From assembly GCF_014202115.1 (NCBI RefSeq), contig NZ_JACHFW010000001.1:558001-622000 (forward strand): DNA of 64,000 nt. Direction: 5' to 3'. Shown in pieces: positions 52,579-61,209 of the stretch. The notes under the pieces were generated by a model. The model did not search any database and was not told where the DNA came from. It was given only the letters and a program-made list of their open reading frames with translations. The first letter of the stretch is position 1. Each line of letters starts with the position of its first letter. This stretch comes from Catenibacillus scindens (GTDB lineage Bacteria > Bacillota > Clostridia > Lachnospirales > Lachnospiraceae). The position numbers were made by a program, and so were the translations under genes.

Positions 52579-54045
52579 TTAGAATTCGCCATCCATGGGG
52601 TCTACTTTCATCTGAAGGTAAATTTGAGTTCCGTCTTTTTGGTAAAATTCATAGCAAGGCTCGTAGACATGGGCATAGCCCGTCCCGAGATCTGCCTTGA
52701 CTGTGAAAATTCCCTCGCTGTATGAATACTGGTCACCATCTGTGGTGACGCCCTCAAAGGTCACATTGTCGGGCAAGAAGCTCATGTCATCTGTAAGGGG
52801 GATATAGGTTTCGCCGGTGACGTCATAGAAGGTATTGTCTGCTCCATAGGCTTTTGCGAGAAAATACCCGCCGTCAATCAATTCAATATCCGAAGAGCCG
52901 TCTTCACACATAAAGGGTTCATACATCAGATTGCCCTGGGAATCGAAGCAGGCATAGAATTTGCTTCCGTTGTCTTTTGCCTCCAGAATTACCCCGGCGT
53001 GGCCATTCAGGAAAGCGCCCATGCTGTCAAAATAATATCGTTCGGTGTATTCTTTCAGATCGACAATGCAATTTCCGTTGACATCAAAGTACCCGGACCG
53101 ATAATCATCATAGTTATCATACGGGTAGACACTTATAAATCCAATCAAACCTTCTGCATAAACGGTATTTCCCCAACTAGGTCCGCCAGCGTGTATGTCC
53201 TCACCAAATGTCCGTGAAACATTCCCGGACATATCCATCTTTTTGCAGTCCTCGGAACCTTCAACAATATATCCGTCATAGAACTTAGCGCCGTCAAGCA
53301 AGCCGGGAAATTCTGAAAGCTTGACAATACTTCGGTCCGACAAACTGCACAGCCGTATATCATCCGTCTCTGCGCTTCCCGAGGAACCGGTATTCAGCAG
53401 GTACATCCCTTCACCCAGATCATAGTCATATGCGAATCGGTCTGCTACGTCCGTCCAGGCTTCCGGCTCCGAACCATATGGATCGGTAAAAGCAATCTGA
53501 TAGGTGGCGTCAACGTTAAAGCCCTGCAAATAACGCTGCACCAAAATGGTGTTCCCATAGCCTCCAAGGTAGGTCCAATCATGCTCATCGTCCTTTGTGC
53601 TGTCATAGATGATGCCTTCGGAAATACTGAGAATTGCGAATTCGTCGTAATAAACCGCAAAATGGACACCTTCTCTTGCCACCACCAGCAGGTCATCATT
53701 GAGCCAGTTGGTATATTCGTATTCCATGGCAAAGGGGAACCGGGCAACCTCGATTCCGTCCATATCAAAGACAGCAGAGGTTCCGTCATTGAAGGTGACG
53801 TAGTTGTACCCATTGTGATAGCCGGTGGCGTTCTTTATAGTTGATCTGTCAACGGTGATGAATTCTTCTTCCGACTCAGTATATTCGGATTGTTCTGATT
53901 CGGAATATTCAGCTTCCTCTGATTCTTCCATATTCTCTGTATCGATACTTATGCTGTTTTCTGGTGAACTCGTATCCGTCTTGCCGCAAGAGGCTAAAGC
54001 TAGAAGCATGCAGAAAGTAAGGGAAATTGTGATGCATTTTTTCAT
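52579..54045 (-). CDS. Lipoprotein with WG-repeat/beta-propeller-like exported domain
   Basis: The 488-residue protein has a signal peptide and lipobox LASC (Cys20), an acidic Ser/Glu/Tyr-rich linker (25-62), then about 420 residues of repeated short strands. These have patterns such as YFDVNGNCIVDLKEY, CFDSQGNLMYEPF and VFDMDGIEVARFPF, reminiscent of WG or KWG-like beta repeats. It is predicted to be lipid-anchored on the outer face of the membrane. The ligand is unknown. GGAGGAA precedes the ATG. It is the fourth frame of a minus-strand run that starts from a promoter sharing an operator with the two-component system. Confidence 0.75.
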   Translation of the reverse strand: MKKCITISLTFCMLLALASCGKTDTSSPENSISIDTENMEESEEAEYSESEQSEYTESEEEFITVDRSTIKNATGYHNGYNYVTFNDGTSAVFDMDGIEVARFPFAMEYEYTNWLNDDLLVVAREGVHFAVYYDEFAILSISEGIIYDSTKDDEHDWTYLGGYGNTILVQRYLQGFNVDATYQIAFTDPYGSEPEAWTDVADRFAYDYDLGEGMYLLNTGSSGSAETDDIRLCSLSDRSIVKLSEFPGLLDGAKFYDGYIVEGSEDCKKMDMSGNVSRTFGEDIHAGGPSWGNTVYAEGLIGFISVYPYDNYDDYRSGYFDVNGNCIVDLKEYTERYYFDSMGAFLNGHAGVILEAKDNGSKFYACFDSQGNLMYEPFMCEDGSSDIELIDGGYFLAKAYGADNTFYDVTGETYIPLTDDMSFLPDNVTFEGVTTDGDQYSYSEGIFTVKADLGTGYAHVYEPCYEFYQKDGTQIYLQMKVDPMDGEF

Positions 54046-54098
54046 TTAGATTTCCTCCGTTTTTAGTATTTCCGTATTCTCATCCAACAGGGATGTCC

Positions 54099-54962
54099 TC
54101 ATAGTTCAATATGGTTGCCTTGCTTCGTATGATCACTTCCTTTGATTGTGGGACGCTTTGTACCGCAGGCACCGCAGAAATCCTCATCCGGCGGAAGCTC
54201 TCTGCCGCAGCCAGTACAGAATACCTTTTGTGCGGCGTCTGAAACGCCAACGCTCTGATAGACCGGCTGTCCATAAGGCTGCGCGACGGGCATTTGATAG
54301 ACCGGTTTCTCCTTTTTATAAGGATGTGTCAGCCACCAGCCCAGCAGGAATGTCATAGGAACTAGGAACAGGATAGACAAACAGTAGAAGTCGCTACGCA
54401 TAAAATAGATATTTCCCACAAGATGCGCAAAGGCGATAAAGACACCGAGTATGCCAGGCAGGAACCACAGCCTGTGCAGCCTACGCTTGTGCTCACCGTC
54501 CTCGGCGCACGGCGTGATCGTCATGAGGGTAAGGAGCAGATAGCATAGAATTTCCAACACATAGCAGCCGCAGATGCCGATTGCCCACATCATCGGGCCA
54601 AAATGAAGCTCATACTCATACACATCAAAAAAGTCCCGGGAACTGCAGTTCATAAGAAAGCTCGTAAGCGTAAAAGCGGGCAAAAGTACTTGAATTGATA
54701 GTGCGCCCGCCAGAAGGCTGTTCCGCTTCCGCATGAACAGCAGAACCGCCAGCAGGATCATGCTGCCAATCAGCAGAACTTGGTATAGGATATGGAGAAC
54801 AGAGTAGGTGCTACCAAACTCCACCACCATGCGGTAGCCGATTTTGCCGTCCATCCAAGCGCTTCCGGCCCGCAGCCACTGTAAATTGGTCAGGAGGCCA
54901 AAAGCCAGAATTGCCGTGAAAATAGAGGCAATCGGGAATTTAATCTTCTTCGTTTCGTTCAT
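54099..54962 (-). CDS. Polytopic membrane protein with C-terminal zinc ribbon
   Basis: The 287-residue protein has about six transmembrane helices (residues 10-230), a Tyr/Pro/Gln-rich linker and a C-terminal double-CxxC zinc ribbon (FCTGCGRELPPDEDFCGACG). The zinc ribbon resembles those in the neighbouring gene at 55953-57329, where it is N-terminal. GGAGG lies 7 bases before ATG 54962. Upstream, a hydrophobic stretch in the same frame (AFGGAYALPIAIAAIGG...) reaches back to a TAG at 55043-55041 with no start codon, perhaps the remnant of another gene. Function unknown; context suggests envelope sensing. Confidence 0.75.
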   Translation of the reverse strand: MNETKKIKFPIASIFTAILAFGLLTNLQWLRAGSAWMDGKIGYRMVVEFGSTYSVLHILYQVLLIGSMILLAVLLFMRKRNSLLAGALSIQVLLPAFTLTSFLMNCSSRDFFDVYEYELHFGPMMWAIGICGCYVLEILCYLLLTLMTITPCAEDGEHKRRLHRLWFLPGILGVFIAFAHLVGNIYFMRSDFYCLSILFLVPMTFLLGWWLTHPYKKEKPVYQMPVAQPYGQPVYQSVGVSDAAQKVFCTGCGRELPPDEDFCGACGTKRPTIKGSDHTKQGNHIEL

Positions 54963-55052
54963 GTTTCTACCTCCAAGAAATATAATTAGACCGCCAATGG
55001 CCGCAATCGCTATCGGCAGAGCATATGCGCCGCCAAAAGCCTAGATCCTTTT

Positions 55053-55898
55053 CTAGCTCTCTTTGGAAAGGATGATCTTGTCCCCGGAGATCGCATACGT
55101 TCCGCCGCCTGTGATACCGGTTGCCGAATAGGTGTAATAAAAATGTGTTTCATCCATCGTATAGGTATAATCAAGCCAGCTTCCGTCCTCGGCTCTTAAA
55201 GTCATCGTACCGTCAGCGTTCAGTCTAATCAGGTGACGGCTGACATTTTCCGTATTGGGCTGCGCAACTTCAAGCGTCCACTCGCCCAGCATAGAGGTGA
55301 TGTCAAATTCCGATTGGCTGGTCTGCGTTGATGAATTCTCTGGAACAGTAAGCTCCAACCGTTTCAGGATATCTTCCATATCTGTCTGGAGTGATTCCTT
55401 CATCAGGTTTTTTTGTGCTCCGTAATCAGTGACACGGTCGCATACGTAGAACTGAACTGAGCTATATTCCGTAAATTCCATATCATCCGGAAGCTGATTC
55501 ATATAAAAGGCGTTGTTTTCATATTGATAAACCTCTCCAAATTCCCCATTCTCGTCGAAGCCATATAAATGAACATACACGGGATTTTGATCCAGAGAAT
55601 CATATACCGGAACATACAGGTTTCCGCCATTTTGATAAATGCGGCTGCTAATGGCAGCTTCGTGGTTTTCCTCCTGCTGCCTTTCGCAGAAAAGCTGAAC
55701 CGCTTCGCCGTTTTTTACTGTCCATACATCAACAAACGGAAAAATACTCTCGCGATTGTTATAGAGCATCACCAATTCCTTAGTACCATCCTGATTAAAG
55801 TCCATCAAATCAATTTTGAATACTCCACGTGCGCAGCATTCATACTCAACTTCATCAAACCAAAGAGCGCCATGCTCTGCAATGGTTCGGTCAATCAC
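55053..55898 (-). pseudogene. Exported domain protein, probably the separated C-terminal half of the preceding zinc-ribbon gene
   Basis: The 281-codon frame encodes an extracellular-type domain (about 1-170; DFNQDGTKELVMLYNN is an EF-hand-like acidic loop) and a C-terminal lipocalin-like segment (GEWTLEV ... GTYAISGDKIIL). It has no signal peptide, no SD and only a GTG as possible start. It is exactly in frame with the preceding gene, separated by TAG and 18 sense codons (Asp-Ala-Ser-Ile-Asp-His...). The simplest reading is one gene of about 740 residues interrupted by an amber mutation. Expression as a separate protein seems unlikely. Confidence 0.6.
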
Positions 55899-55952
55899 AT
55901 CCGCATACAGCTCGGCGGTATTGACAGTCTCCTGATGATCTATGGAAGCGTC

Positions 55953-57329
55953 CTAATCGGATTCTCCAAAATAAATAAACGATTCACCTTGTTTATCCGG
56001 GCGGAAGCAGTTATACCGATGACTGGTTGCATCATCCTGCATCCAGCATGCATCATCAGCTCCGGCATAAATCAAGTTCGGAATCCCTTCAACCTCGTCA
56101 AAAATCGTTTCCTCCAGGGTCTCTGTATTGAGGAAGTGGAGGGTCATATCCTTATAATAGTAGAGTCCATTCTCGCATAAGGCAAATCGGTTATATGTGC
56201 TATCGTCATAAGATGTAAGCTTTTCGATCTCGCCGTCGTTGATGCTTAATCGGTAGATATTTTCCGAATCTGCATAATACAGATAGTCACCTTTGGGAAT
56301 GAAGGGGTAATATTTCTCCCGGAAATCCAGCACGTCTTCATCGTCCCGCAATGGCACTTTCCCGATTTCCTCTGCCTCTCCGAGTACCCCTTCCTCAATA
56401 TCTCTATACATTCGGTACAGGGTTTCGCCCATGCGATTATTCTCTGTATCGGGAACAAAGTAATAATAGTATCCGTCGTTATACGCGACAAAGCAGGCAG
56501 GCCCCTGGATGGAAAGCAGAGTGTCGTATTCGAACATCCCACCGGTATTCAGATTCAACTGACAGAAGGAATATCTGTCGCTGAAGATGAGATAGTCTCC
56601 AAAGAAGTAAACCTCTTCCATTAGGGGCTGAAAATCGTCTCGATACAGTGACCTAGCATATCCAATGAAGTCCTCATAGCTTACAAGGGTGCCGTTTTCC
56701 TTGCCGTCTTTGCTGAGCCAGTGAATTTCGTATTCTTCATCGCCCTGCTCTGTGGCATTTGTGAATTCCAGAAAGCAGATCTTATCGTTCCATAGAAACA
56801 GCGCTCCCAGCGGATACTTGGACCATCCATCGCCTTCAATTTTCTCTGTTTCGTATAGAATCTCCGGCTGTCCGCTCAGATCATTGCTGACCCGCTTAAT
56901 ACAGGGCGCCCAGGTTTCGGTCTCACTTAGAAAATATGTATACTGGTCATCGTAAACAACTGTGGAATATCCCAGATTGATAGAGCCGTCGTTGCCTTTA
57001 GAGCCGCCTTTCAGGCCGAACACAAAAATCAGCCCCGCGGCAAGAATGACCGCAAGCAGCACGCCGCCAAAAGAAAGGCCGATGATAAGCCCCTTTTTAG
57101 ATTTCTTTTGAACCGGAGCCGCCGCACCATAGCCCATTTGCCCATTAAAATTAGGCTCCTGCATCAGTGGCTCCGGTTTCGGTGTTTGGATGTTTTCCGT
57201 TTCATCCGATATACCTGCCGGTTGCTGCGGCACCGGCGAAGCTTCTTGTGATATCTTTACAGGTGCACCACACACACTGCAAAATCTCGCGTCATCCGAC
57301 AAAGGATTTCCGCACTTTGAACAGAACAT
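55953..57329 (-). CDS. Zinc-ribbon membrane protein with DUF5050-like exported propeller domain
   Basis: The 458-residue product starts with a double-CxxC zinc ribbon (Cys3, Cys6, Cys17, Cys20; MFCSKCGNPLSDDARFCSVC). It continues with a Pro/Gln linker, one transmembrane helix (about 78-106) and about 350 exported residues with repeats of Tyr/Asp-rich strands typical of DUF5050-like propellers. The zinc ribbon should be cytosolic. The frame ends at TAG (55955-55953) but stays open beyond it. GAGGAG precedes ATG 57329, and the promoter upstream carries the shared 18-bp operator. It is likely the first gene of an envelope operon controlled by the adjacent two-component system. Confidence 0.75.
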   Translation of the reverse strand: MFCSKCGNPLSDDARFCSVCGAPVKISQEASPVPQQPAGISDETENIQTPKPEPLMQEPNFNGQMGYGAAAPVQKKSKKGLIIGLSFGGVLLAVILAAGLIFVFGLKGGSKGNDGSINLGYSTVVYDDQYTYFLSETETWAPCIKRVSNDLSGQPEILYETEKIEGDGWSKYPLGALFLWNDKICFLEFTNATEQGDEEYEIHWLSKDGKENGTLVSYEDFIGYARSLYRDDFQPLMEEVYFFGDYLIFSDRYSFCQLNLNTGGMFEYDTLLSIQGPACFVAYNDGYYYYFVPDTENNRMGETLYRMYRDIEEGVLGEAEEIGKVPLRDDEDVLDFREKYYPFIPKGDYLYYADSENIYRLSINDGEIEKLTSYDDSTYNRFALCENGLYYYKDMTLHFLNTETLEETIFDEVEGIPNLIYAGADDACWMQDDATSHRYNCFRPDKQGESFIYFGESD

Positions 57330-57387
57330 AATCTCTACTCCTCTCGCTTGCCGGAGACAAAAGCAACCCCAGCTTATTTTCTATCCC

Positions 57388-57431
57388 ATTTTACCTGAAC
57401 CGACAAAAAAGCACCCCACACAATCAGGTAG
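57388..57431 (-). promoter_or_regulatory. Operator and -10 of the zinc-ribbon/lipoprotein operon (site A)
   Basis: Minus strand: CTACCTGATTGTGTGGGG (57431-57414), 20 bp, then TAAAAT (57393-57388). The 18-mer matches sites B and C at 15 of 18 positions and has the same distance to the -10 box as site B. No -35 consensus is present, consistent with an activator-dependent promoter. Confidence 0.75.
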
Positions 57432-57464
57432 TTTTCAGAAAATAATTTGAAATTATTCTGTGCA

Positions 57465-57508
57465 CTACCCTTTTGTGTGGGGGCAAAGTCCCTTTCTGCA
57501 AATATAAT
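57465..57508 (+). promoter_or_regulatory. Operator and -10 of the divergent lipoprotein pseudogene (site B)
   Basis: CTACCCTTTTGTGTGGGG (57465-57482), 20 bp, then perfect TATAAT (57503-57508). It is identical to site C over all 18 operator positions. Confidence 0.78.
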
Positions 57509-57600
57509 ATTGAACAAGGACAAGCGTCACGTATTGCCGATATGGCGTAAATTCTGAAATGCGGATATTTATCAGATTATGTACAGGAGGAGACAACCAT

Positions 57601-58301
57601 ATGAAGAAGAAAAGTTTATTAGGGATTTTAGCAGTACTCATGGTGTTCGCCCTGGCTCTTACGGGCTGCGGGCAGCAAGGCGAGCAGAACACGGGAGCAA
57701 CCGGTTCTGAAGGTCAGAATGAGACCGTGGAGAACGGTGATGGAGTTGTAGAGTCAGATAATGACGATATAACCGATGTGGTTCGCCTGTGGGCGACACG
57801 CCAACGCAAGATGCTGATGGTAACTACGTCTATGTTATTACATTAGACGGCGTGCAAACCGAGATAAGGACCTGCGTAAATGTCTAGGATTACATCACTA
57901 ACGATACGCCATACGATCGCGTGAATCTGAGTGGGATAGCCGATGATCTTGGTTGGGATGTTATTTCAGGCGGATATGGTGCATCTGTTTTTACTTATGA
58001 AGACGGTAGCCGCGCTGGAATAAGCGAACAGCATACTGGGAATGACTATGATTTGCCAAGTGGCGAGAGGAGGTCTCACACGTGGTCAGTGTCGTGTATT
58101 GACGCGTCGGGCGATGTTATCAAGTTCAGTGGGGATGTTATAGCGAGCGAAAACATATCAAACGATCCATATTTAATTGGAAAAAGCAGTGTATATGTGT
58201 CATTTGATCAGATTGTTGTATATGCGTACTTGGTAGATTACTATCGCTATAGTATTGAGCCCGCATTTGAGACCGATCTCTATTTTGTTACTGTTCCATA
58301 A
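57601..58301 (+). pseudogene. Lipoprotein gene with a frameshift and an in-frame amber codon
   Basis: ATG 57601 (GGAGGAG upstream) opens a signal peptide with lipobox LTGC and an Asn/Glu/Gly-rich linker. Near 57783 one base appears to be missing: adding a G restores Asp-Val-Val-Ala-Pro-Val-Gly-Asp and the frame continues. In that frame a TAG at 57885-57887 interrupts a sequence that then runs to the TAA ending at 58301 (DRVNLSGIADDLGW ... DLYFVTVP). The intact ancestor would be about 233 residues. It has its own promoter with the shared operator and a strong terminator, so it was once a regulated surface lipoprotein. Confidence 0.72.
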
Positions 58302-58326
58302 AGCTAAACTTGGCTTTTAGGCCAAG

Positions 58327-58357
58327 ATGCCACGCCATAAGAGGCGTGGCATTTTTT
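58327..58357 (+). terminator. Terminator of the lipoprotein pseudogene
   Basis: ATGCCACGCC, loop ATAAGA, GGCGTGGCAT, then six T residues. It separates the pseudogene from the two-component operon. Confidence 0.92.
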
Positions 58358-58435
58358 ATACAGCGTAGTTGCGTTGACGATACTCGTTTATAAATAGTTC
58401 GAAAGGAAGGCCTGTCTTCAGAAAAATCGTTATCC

Positions 58436-58478
58436 CTACCCTTTTGTGTGGGGCGAATTTGGCTTATTGTGCTATAAT
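58436..58478 (+). promoter_or_regulatory. Operator and -10 of the two-component operon (site C)
   Basis: CTACCCTTTTGTGTGGGG (58436-58453), 19 bp, then TATAAT (58473-58478) with an extended -10 TG. It precedes the kinase-regulator genes, suggesting autoregulation. Confidence 0.78.
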
Positions 58479-58540
58479 ATCCTTATCCTGTTCTAACTGT
58501 ATCCATCGGCTGGAACCATCTTTTGTAAGGGGGGGATTCG

Positions 58541-60181
58541 ATGGGCGAGCGCAAAAAATCCGTTGTCCGTCTTTTTGCGGCAGCAACGCTGTTGTTTGCA
58601 GTCTCCGCATACCGGCAGCTCAGCATGCGGTATTGGCCGGAGGATTTTCTACAGCCATATCTTGTCTGGGCGGTCTATATGCTGCTCCTCTTTGGCTGGC
58701 AGCATACCATTACAACAAAAATCATGCAGAAGTCCATGCGCAGCCACCTGACGGCGCAGAATATCGTCAGTATCCTGTATTTAACGGTTCGCTTCGTCCA
58801 GGACGCCTTCCTCTACACCGATATTCCATGGATGCGCTTTACCGGATACTTTATCAATATAGCCGCCGTTTTCATACCGCTGTTCGGTCTTTACAGTGCA
58901 TTCTATCTTGGCAAAGCTGAGGATTACCGAATCAGCAAAAAGTGGTATCTGCTCCTGATACCGGCTTGTTTTCTGAGCGTAATGGCGCTGACCAACGATC
59001 TGCATCATTTTTTCTATTATATCGTGCCAAATGAGCCACAGCCGAATTTGTATTTTCACCCATACATTGGCACATATATGATTCACATATGGGCGCTTAG
59101 TATCATTGCATATCAGGTGTATGTGATTTATCAACGTAACGGCACGGCAAAGTCAGATCCGTTTTACCGAAAGCTGGCTCCCTTCTACGAGCCGATTTTA
59201 CTCTTTCTGTTCAGTATTCCTTATGCTGCGACGGCCTACGTAGTGCGGTTTGAGCTTGTGGAATATTCGGCGGGACTGATTTTCATCATCGTGCTTTGCT
59301 GGCAGCTCTATATTTTGACTGGGCTGATTCCCGTAAACACGCAGTACGGCGAAGTGTTCCGGCGGTCTACGGTGGCAATGCAGACTCTTTCCCCAAGTGG
59401 GGAGACGATTGCAACATCGGAAAACGCGGCAGATATCACACCGGTTATACTGGAATCCCTAAAGCAGAATCAGCATTTTTCTGTTACGGAAGATGTTATC
59501 ATGCACCTGCATCAAATCCCGGGTGGGTATATGGTCTGGCAGACCGATCTCTCGCAGATCAATCAGGCTTTACGGGAGCTTCAGAGACTGAATGCGGAAC
59601 TGGAAGAAGAACAAGATCTGCTGGCGCAGGAAATCCGCGTTCAATCAGATGAGGCAAGCATTCAGGCGCGCAATGGTATTTATGACAGCTTATCCTCAGA
59701 GGTTGCCGGACAGCTCACCCTGCTGACAAAGCTTTTATCGAAGGAATCCCTTTCGTCAGACGACTGGAATCACATCTGCCTCATCGGTACTTATATCAAA
59801 CGATTCTGCAATCTGCAGCTTACTTATCAGGAAACACAAACGATACCGATGGGTGATTTGGCTCTCAGCTTACAGGACATGGCCAAATGTATGAAGAATA
59901 TCGGCATCCGAACAAGCCTGGATTTTTGTCCCATATCGAATTTAGAACCAGAGCTGATTCTTCTCATCATGAAAACTTTGGAAGAGATTTTAGAGGAGGC
60001 AGATTTTCGTCTGACTTCTGTGGCAATCCAAATCAGCGATACGGTTTGCTTTGAGATTACCGGTACAGATCACGAGTTTGTTTCCCGTTCTTTAGAAGGC
60101 GGATATAGCCTTCAGACAGAGAAAATTCCGGCAGGCTATCGGCTTCTACTTTTGAAAGAAGGAGAGGTGGGGCAGTCATGA
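58541..60181 (+). CDS. 7TM histidine-kinase-like sensor without phosphoacceptor His
   Basis: The 546-residue protein has about seven to eight transmembrane helices (residues 10-265), a PAS-like or linker segment (about 275-340), a coiled coil (about 345-375) and a DHp-like helix. At the expected position of the phosphoacceptor His there is Tyr (near 381: ARNGIYDSLSSEVAGQL, compared with IHDELGH in the next gene). The C-terminal region keeps the size of an ATPase domain but lacks a clear N-box (NxxxN) and G-box. It is probably a sensory pseudokinase that partners the soluble kinase encoded next. The stop overlaps that gene's ATG by 4 bp. The SD is a G-run before ATG 58541. Confidence 0.75.
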   Translation: MGERKKSVVRLFAAATLLFAVSAYRQLSMRYWPEDFLQPYLVWAVYMLLLFGWQHTITTKIMQKSMRSHLTAQNIVSILYLTVRFVQDAFLYTDIPWMRFTGYFINIAAVFIPLFGLYSAFYLGKAEDYRISKKWYLLLIPACFLSVMALTNDLHHFFYYIVPNEPQPNLYFHPYIGTYMIHIWALSIIAYQVYVIYQRNGTAKSDPFYRKLAPFYEPILLFLFSIPYAATAYVVRFELVEYSAGLIFIIVLCWQLYILTGLIPVNTQYGEVFRRSTVAMQTLSPSGETIATSENAADITPVILESLKQNQHFSVTEDVIMHLHQIPGGYMVWQTDLSQINQALRELQRLNAELEEEQDLLAQEIRVQSDEASIQARNGIYDSLSSEVAGQLTLLTKLLSKESLSSDDWNHICLIGTYIKRFCNLQLTYQETQTIPMGDLALSLQDMAKCMKNIGIRTSLDFCPISNLEPELILLIMKTLEEILEEADFRLTSVAIQISDTVCFEITGTDHEFVSRSLEGGYSLQTEKIPAGYRLLLLKEGEVGQS

Positions 60182-61209
60182 AAAAGAAAACATCAGCCAA
60201 AATGATCAAAAAGGCAATCGATTCCTATCCCGGCGGTATCTGTTTCTCTGCATTGGACGGGCGGGTCATTCTTGTTAATGAGAAAATGAATCAGCTGATG
60301 CTTGAACTGACCGGACACACGATTTTGAATGCAAAGGTGGTATGGGAGGAACTCGCAAACTTTGCCAATAACGGCAAGGCGGAAAAACTGAATCAGTCCT
60401 GGTTACCGAAAGATCCGGACAATGAAAATGGAAGCACCCACCAACAGTTGTTCTTCCGCTTCTCCGACAGCTCGGTCTGGCGTTTTGAACTGAGATTTCT
60501 TGATTCCAATACCGTTCAGATCGAGGCGGCGGAAATTACAGAACTCTACCGACTCAGCGAAGAACTGTACGAGAACACCATTCGGCTACAGGATATGCAA
60601 AAGCGTCAGAAAGCCTTGCTGGACAGTATCGTTGAAGTCAATTTGAATAAAGAGATTCTCACCGCGAAAATGCATATCCATGATGAGCTGGGTCATTGTC
60701 TGCTGGCCACCACTAAGGCAATTACGGAAGACAGTCTGGCTGAGAATGCCGACACACTGCGGAAAAGCTGGAACAGTACCATTCAGGATTTTTCCAATAT
60801 TTCTACCGTGTGGACGGTTCCCGATTCCTCTCTGCAGCCCGAACTGATGCAGGTGGCAGAGCTGATTGGCTGTAAGGTTGTATTCCTTGGCGAACAGCCA
60901 AAAAGTCGCAAGGCATTACAGCTTTTGTATGCCGCCGTCCGCGAGGCACTCACCAATGCGGTACGCTATGCGGACGCTACGGAACTGACGGTAAAAATCG
61001 AGCAGAACGAGAAAAGTTATCACATAGAGATATCCAATAACGGCAGCGTCACTGTCTCAAAAATCACGGAAGGCAACGGCCTTAGCGCATTAAGACAGCG
61101 GCTGGAGCAGGAAGGGGCTTCTTTGGAAGTATGCTGCAATGGCAGTGTTTCTCTGCTTGTAGATATTCCCTTTGATTTTGATAAGCCACAGAAAGGAGGA
61201 CGGAAATGA
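60178..61209 (+). CDS. Soluble sensor histidine kinase, DesK/NarL-partner type
   Basis: The 343-residue protein has no membrane helix. Residues about 12-120 look PAS-like (YPGGICFSALDGRVILVNEKM). The DHp helix carries HDELGH (168-173) with His168 as likely phosphoacceptor. The HATPase domain has an N-box (REALTNAVRYA near 265) and a G-box (EGNGLSALRQR near 303). This is the HisKA_3 class that partners LuxR-type regulators. It overlaps the upstream 7TM protein and the downstream regulator by 4 bp each. Signal input probably comes from the 7TM pseudokinase. Confidence 0.88.
   Translation: MKKKTSAKMIKKAIDSYPGGICFSALDGRVILVNEKMNQLMLELTGHTILNAKVVWEELANFANNGKAEKLNQSWLPKDPDNENGSTHQQLFFRFSDSSVWRFELRFLDSNTVQIEAAEITELYRLSEELYENTIRLQDMQKRQKALLDSIVEVNLNKEILTAKMHIHDELGHCLLATTKAITEDSLAENADTLRKSWNSTIQDFSNISTVWTVPDSSLQPELMQVAELIGCKVVFLGEQPKSRKALQLLYAAVREALTNAVRYADATELTVKIEQNEKSYHIEISNNGSVTVSKITEGNGLSALRQRLEQEGASLEVCCNGSVSLLVDIPFDFDKPQKGGRK

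Noticed and set aside
54965-55043. Separate small membrane-protein gene upstream of 54962
   Set aside because: Hydrophobic frame of 26 codons but no start codon or SD; treated as a possible remnant only.
52386-58301. Firm claim of genome-wide amber recoding
   Set aside because: Frameshifts in the same genes and normal full-length genes nearby make pseudogene decay more likely; kept as a testable alternative.
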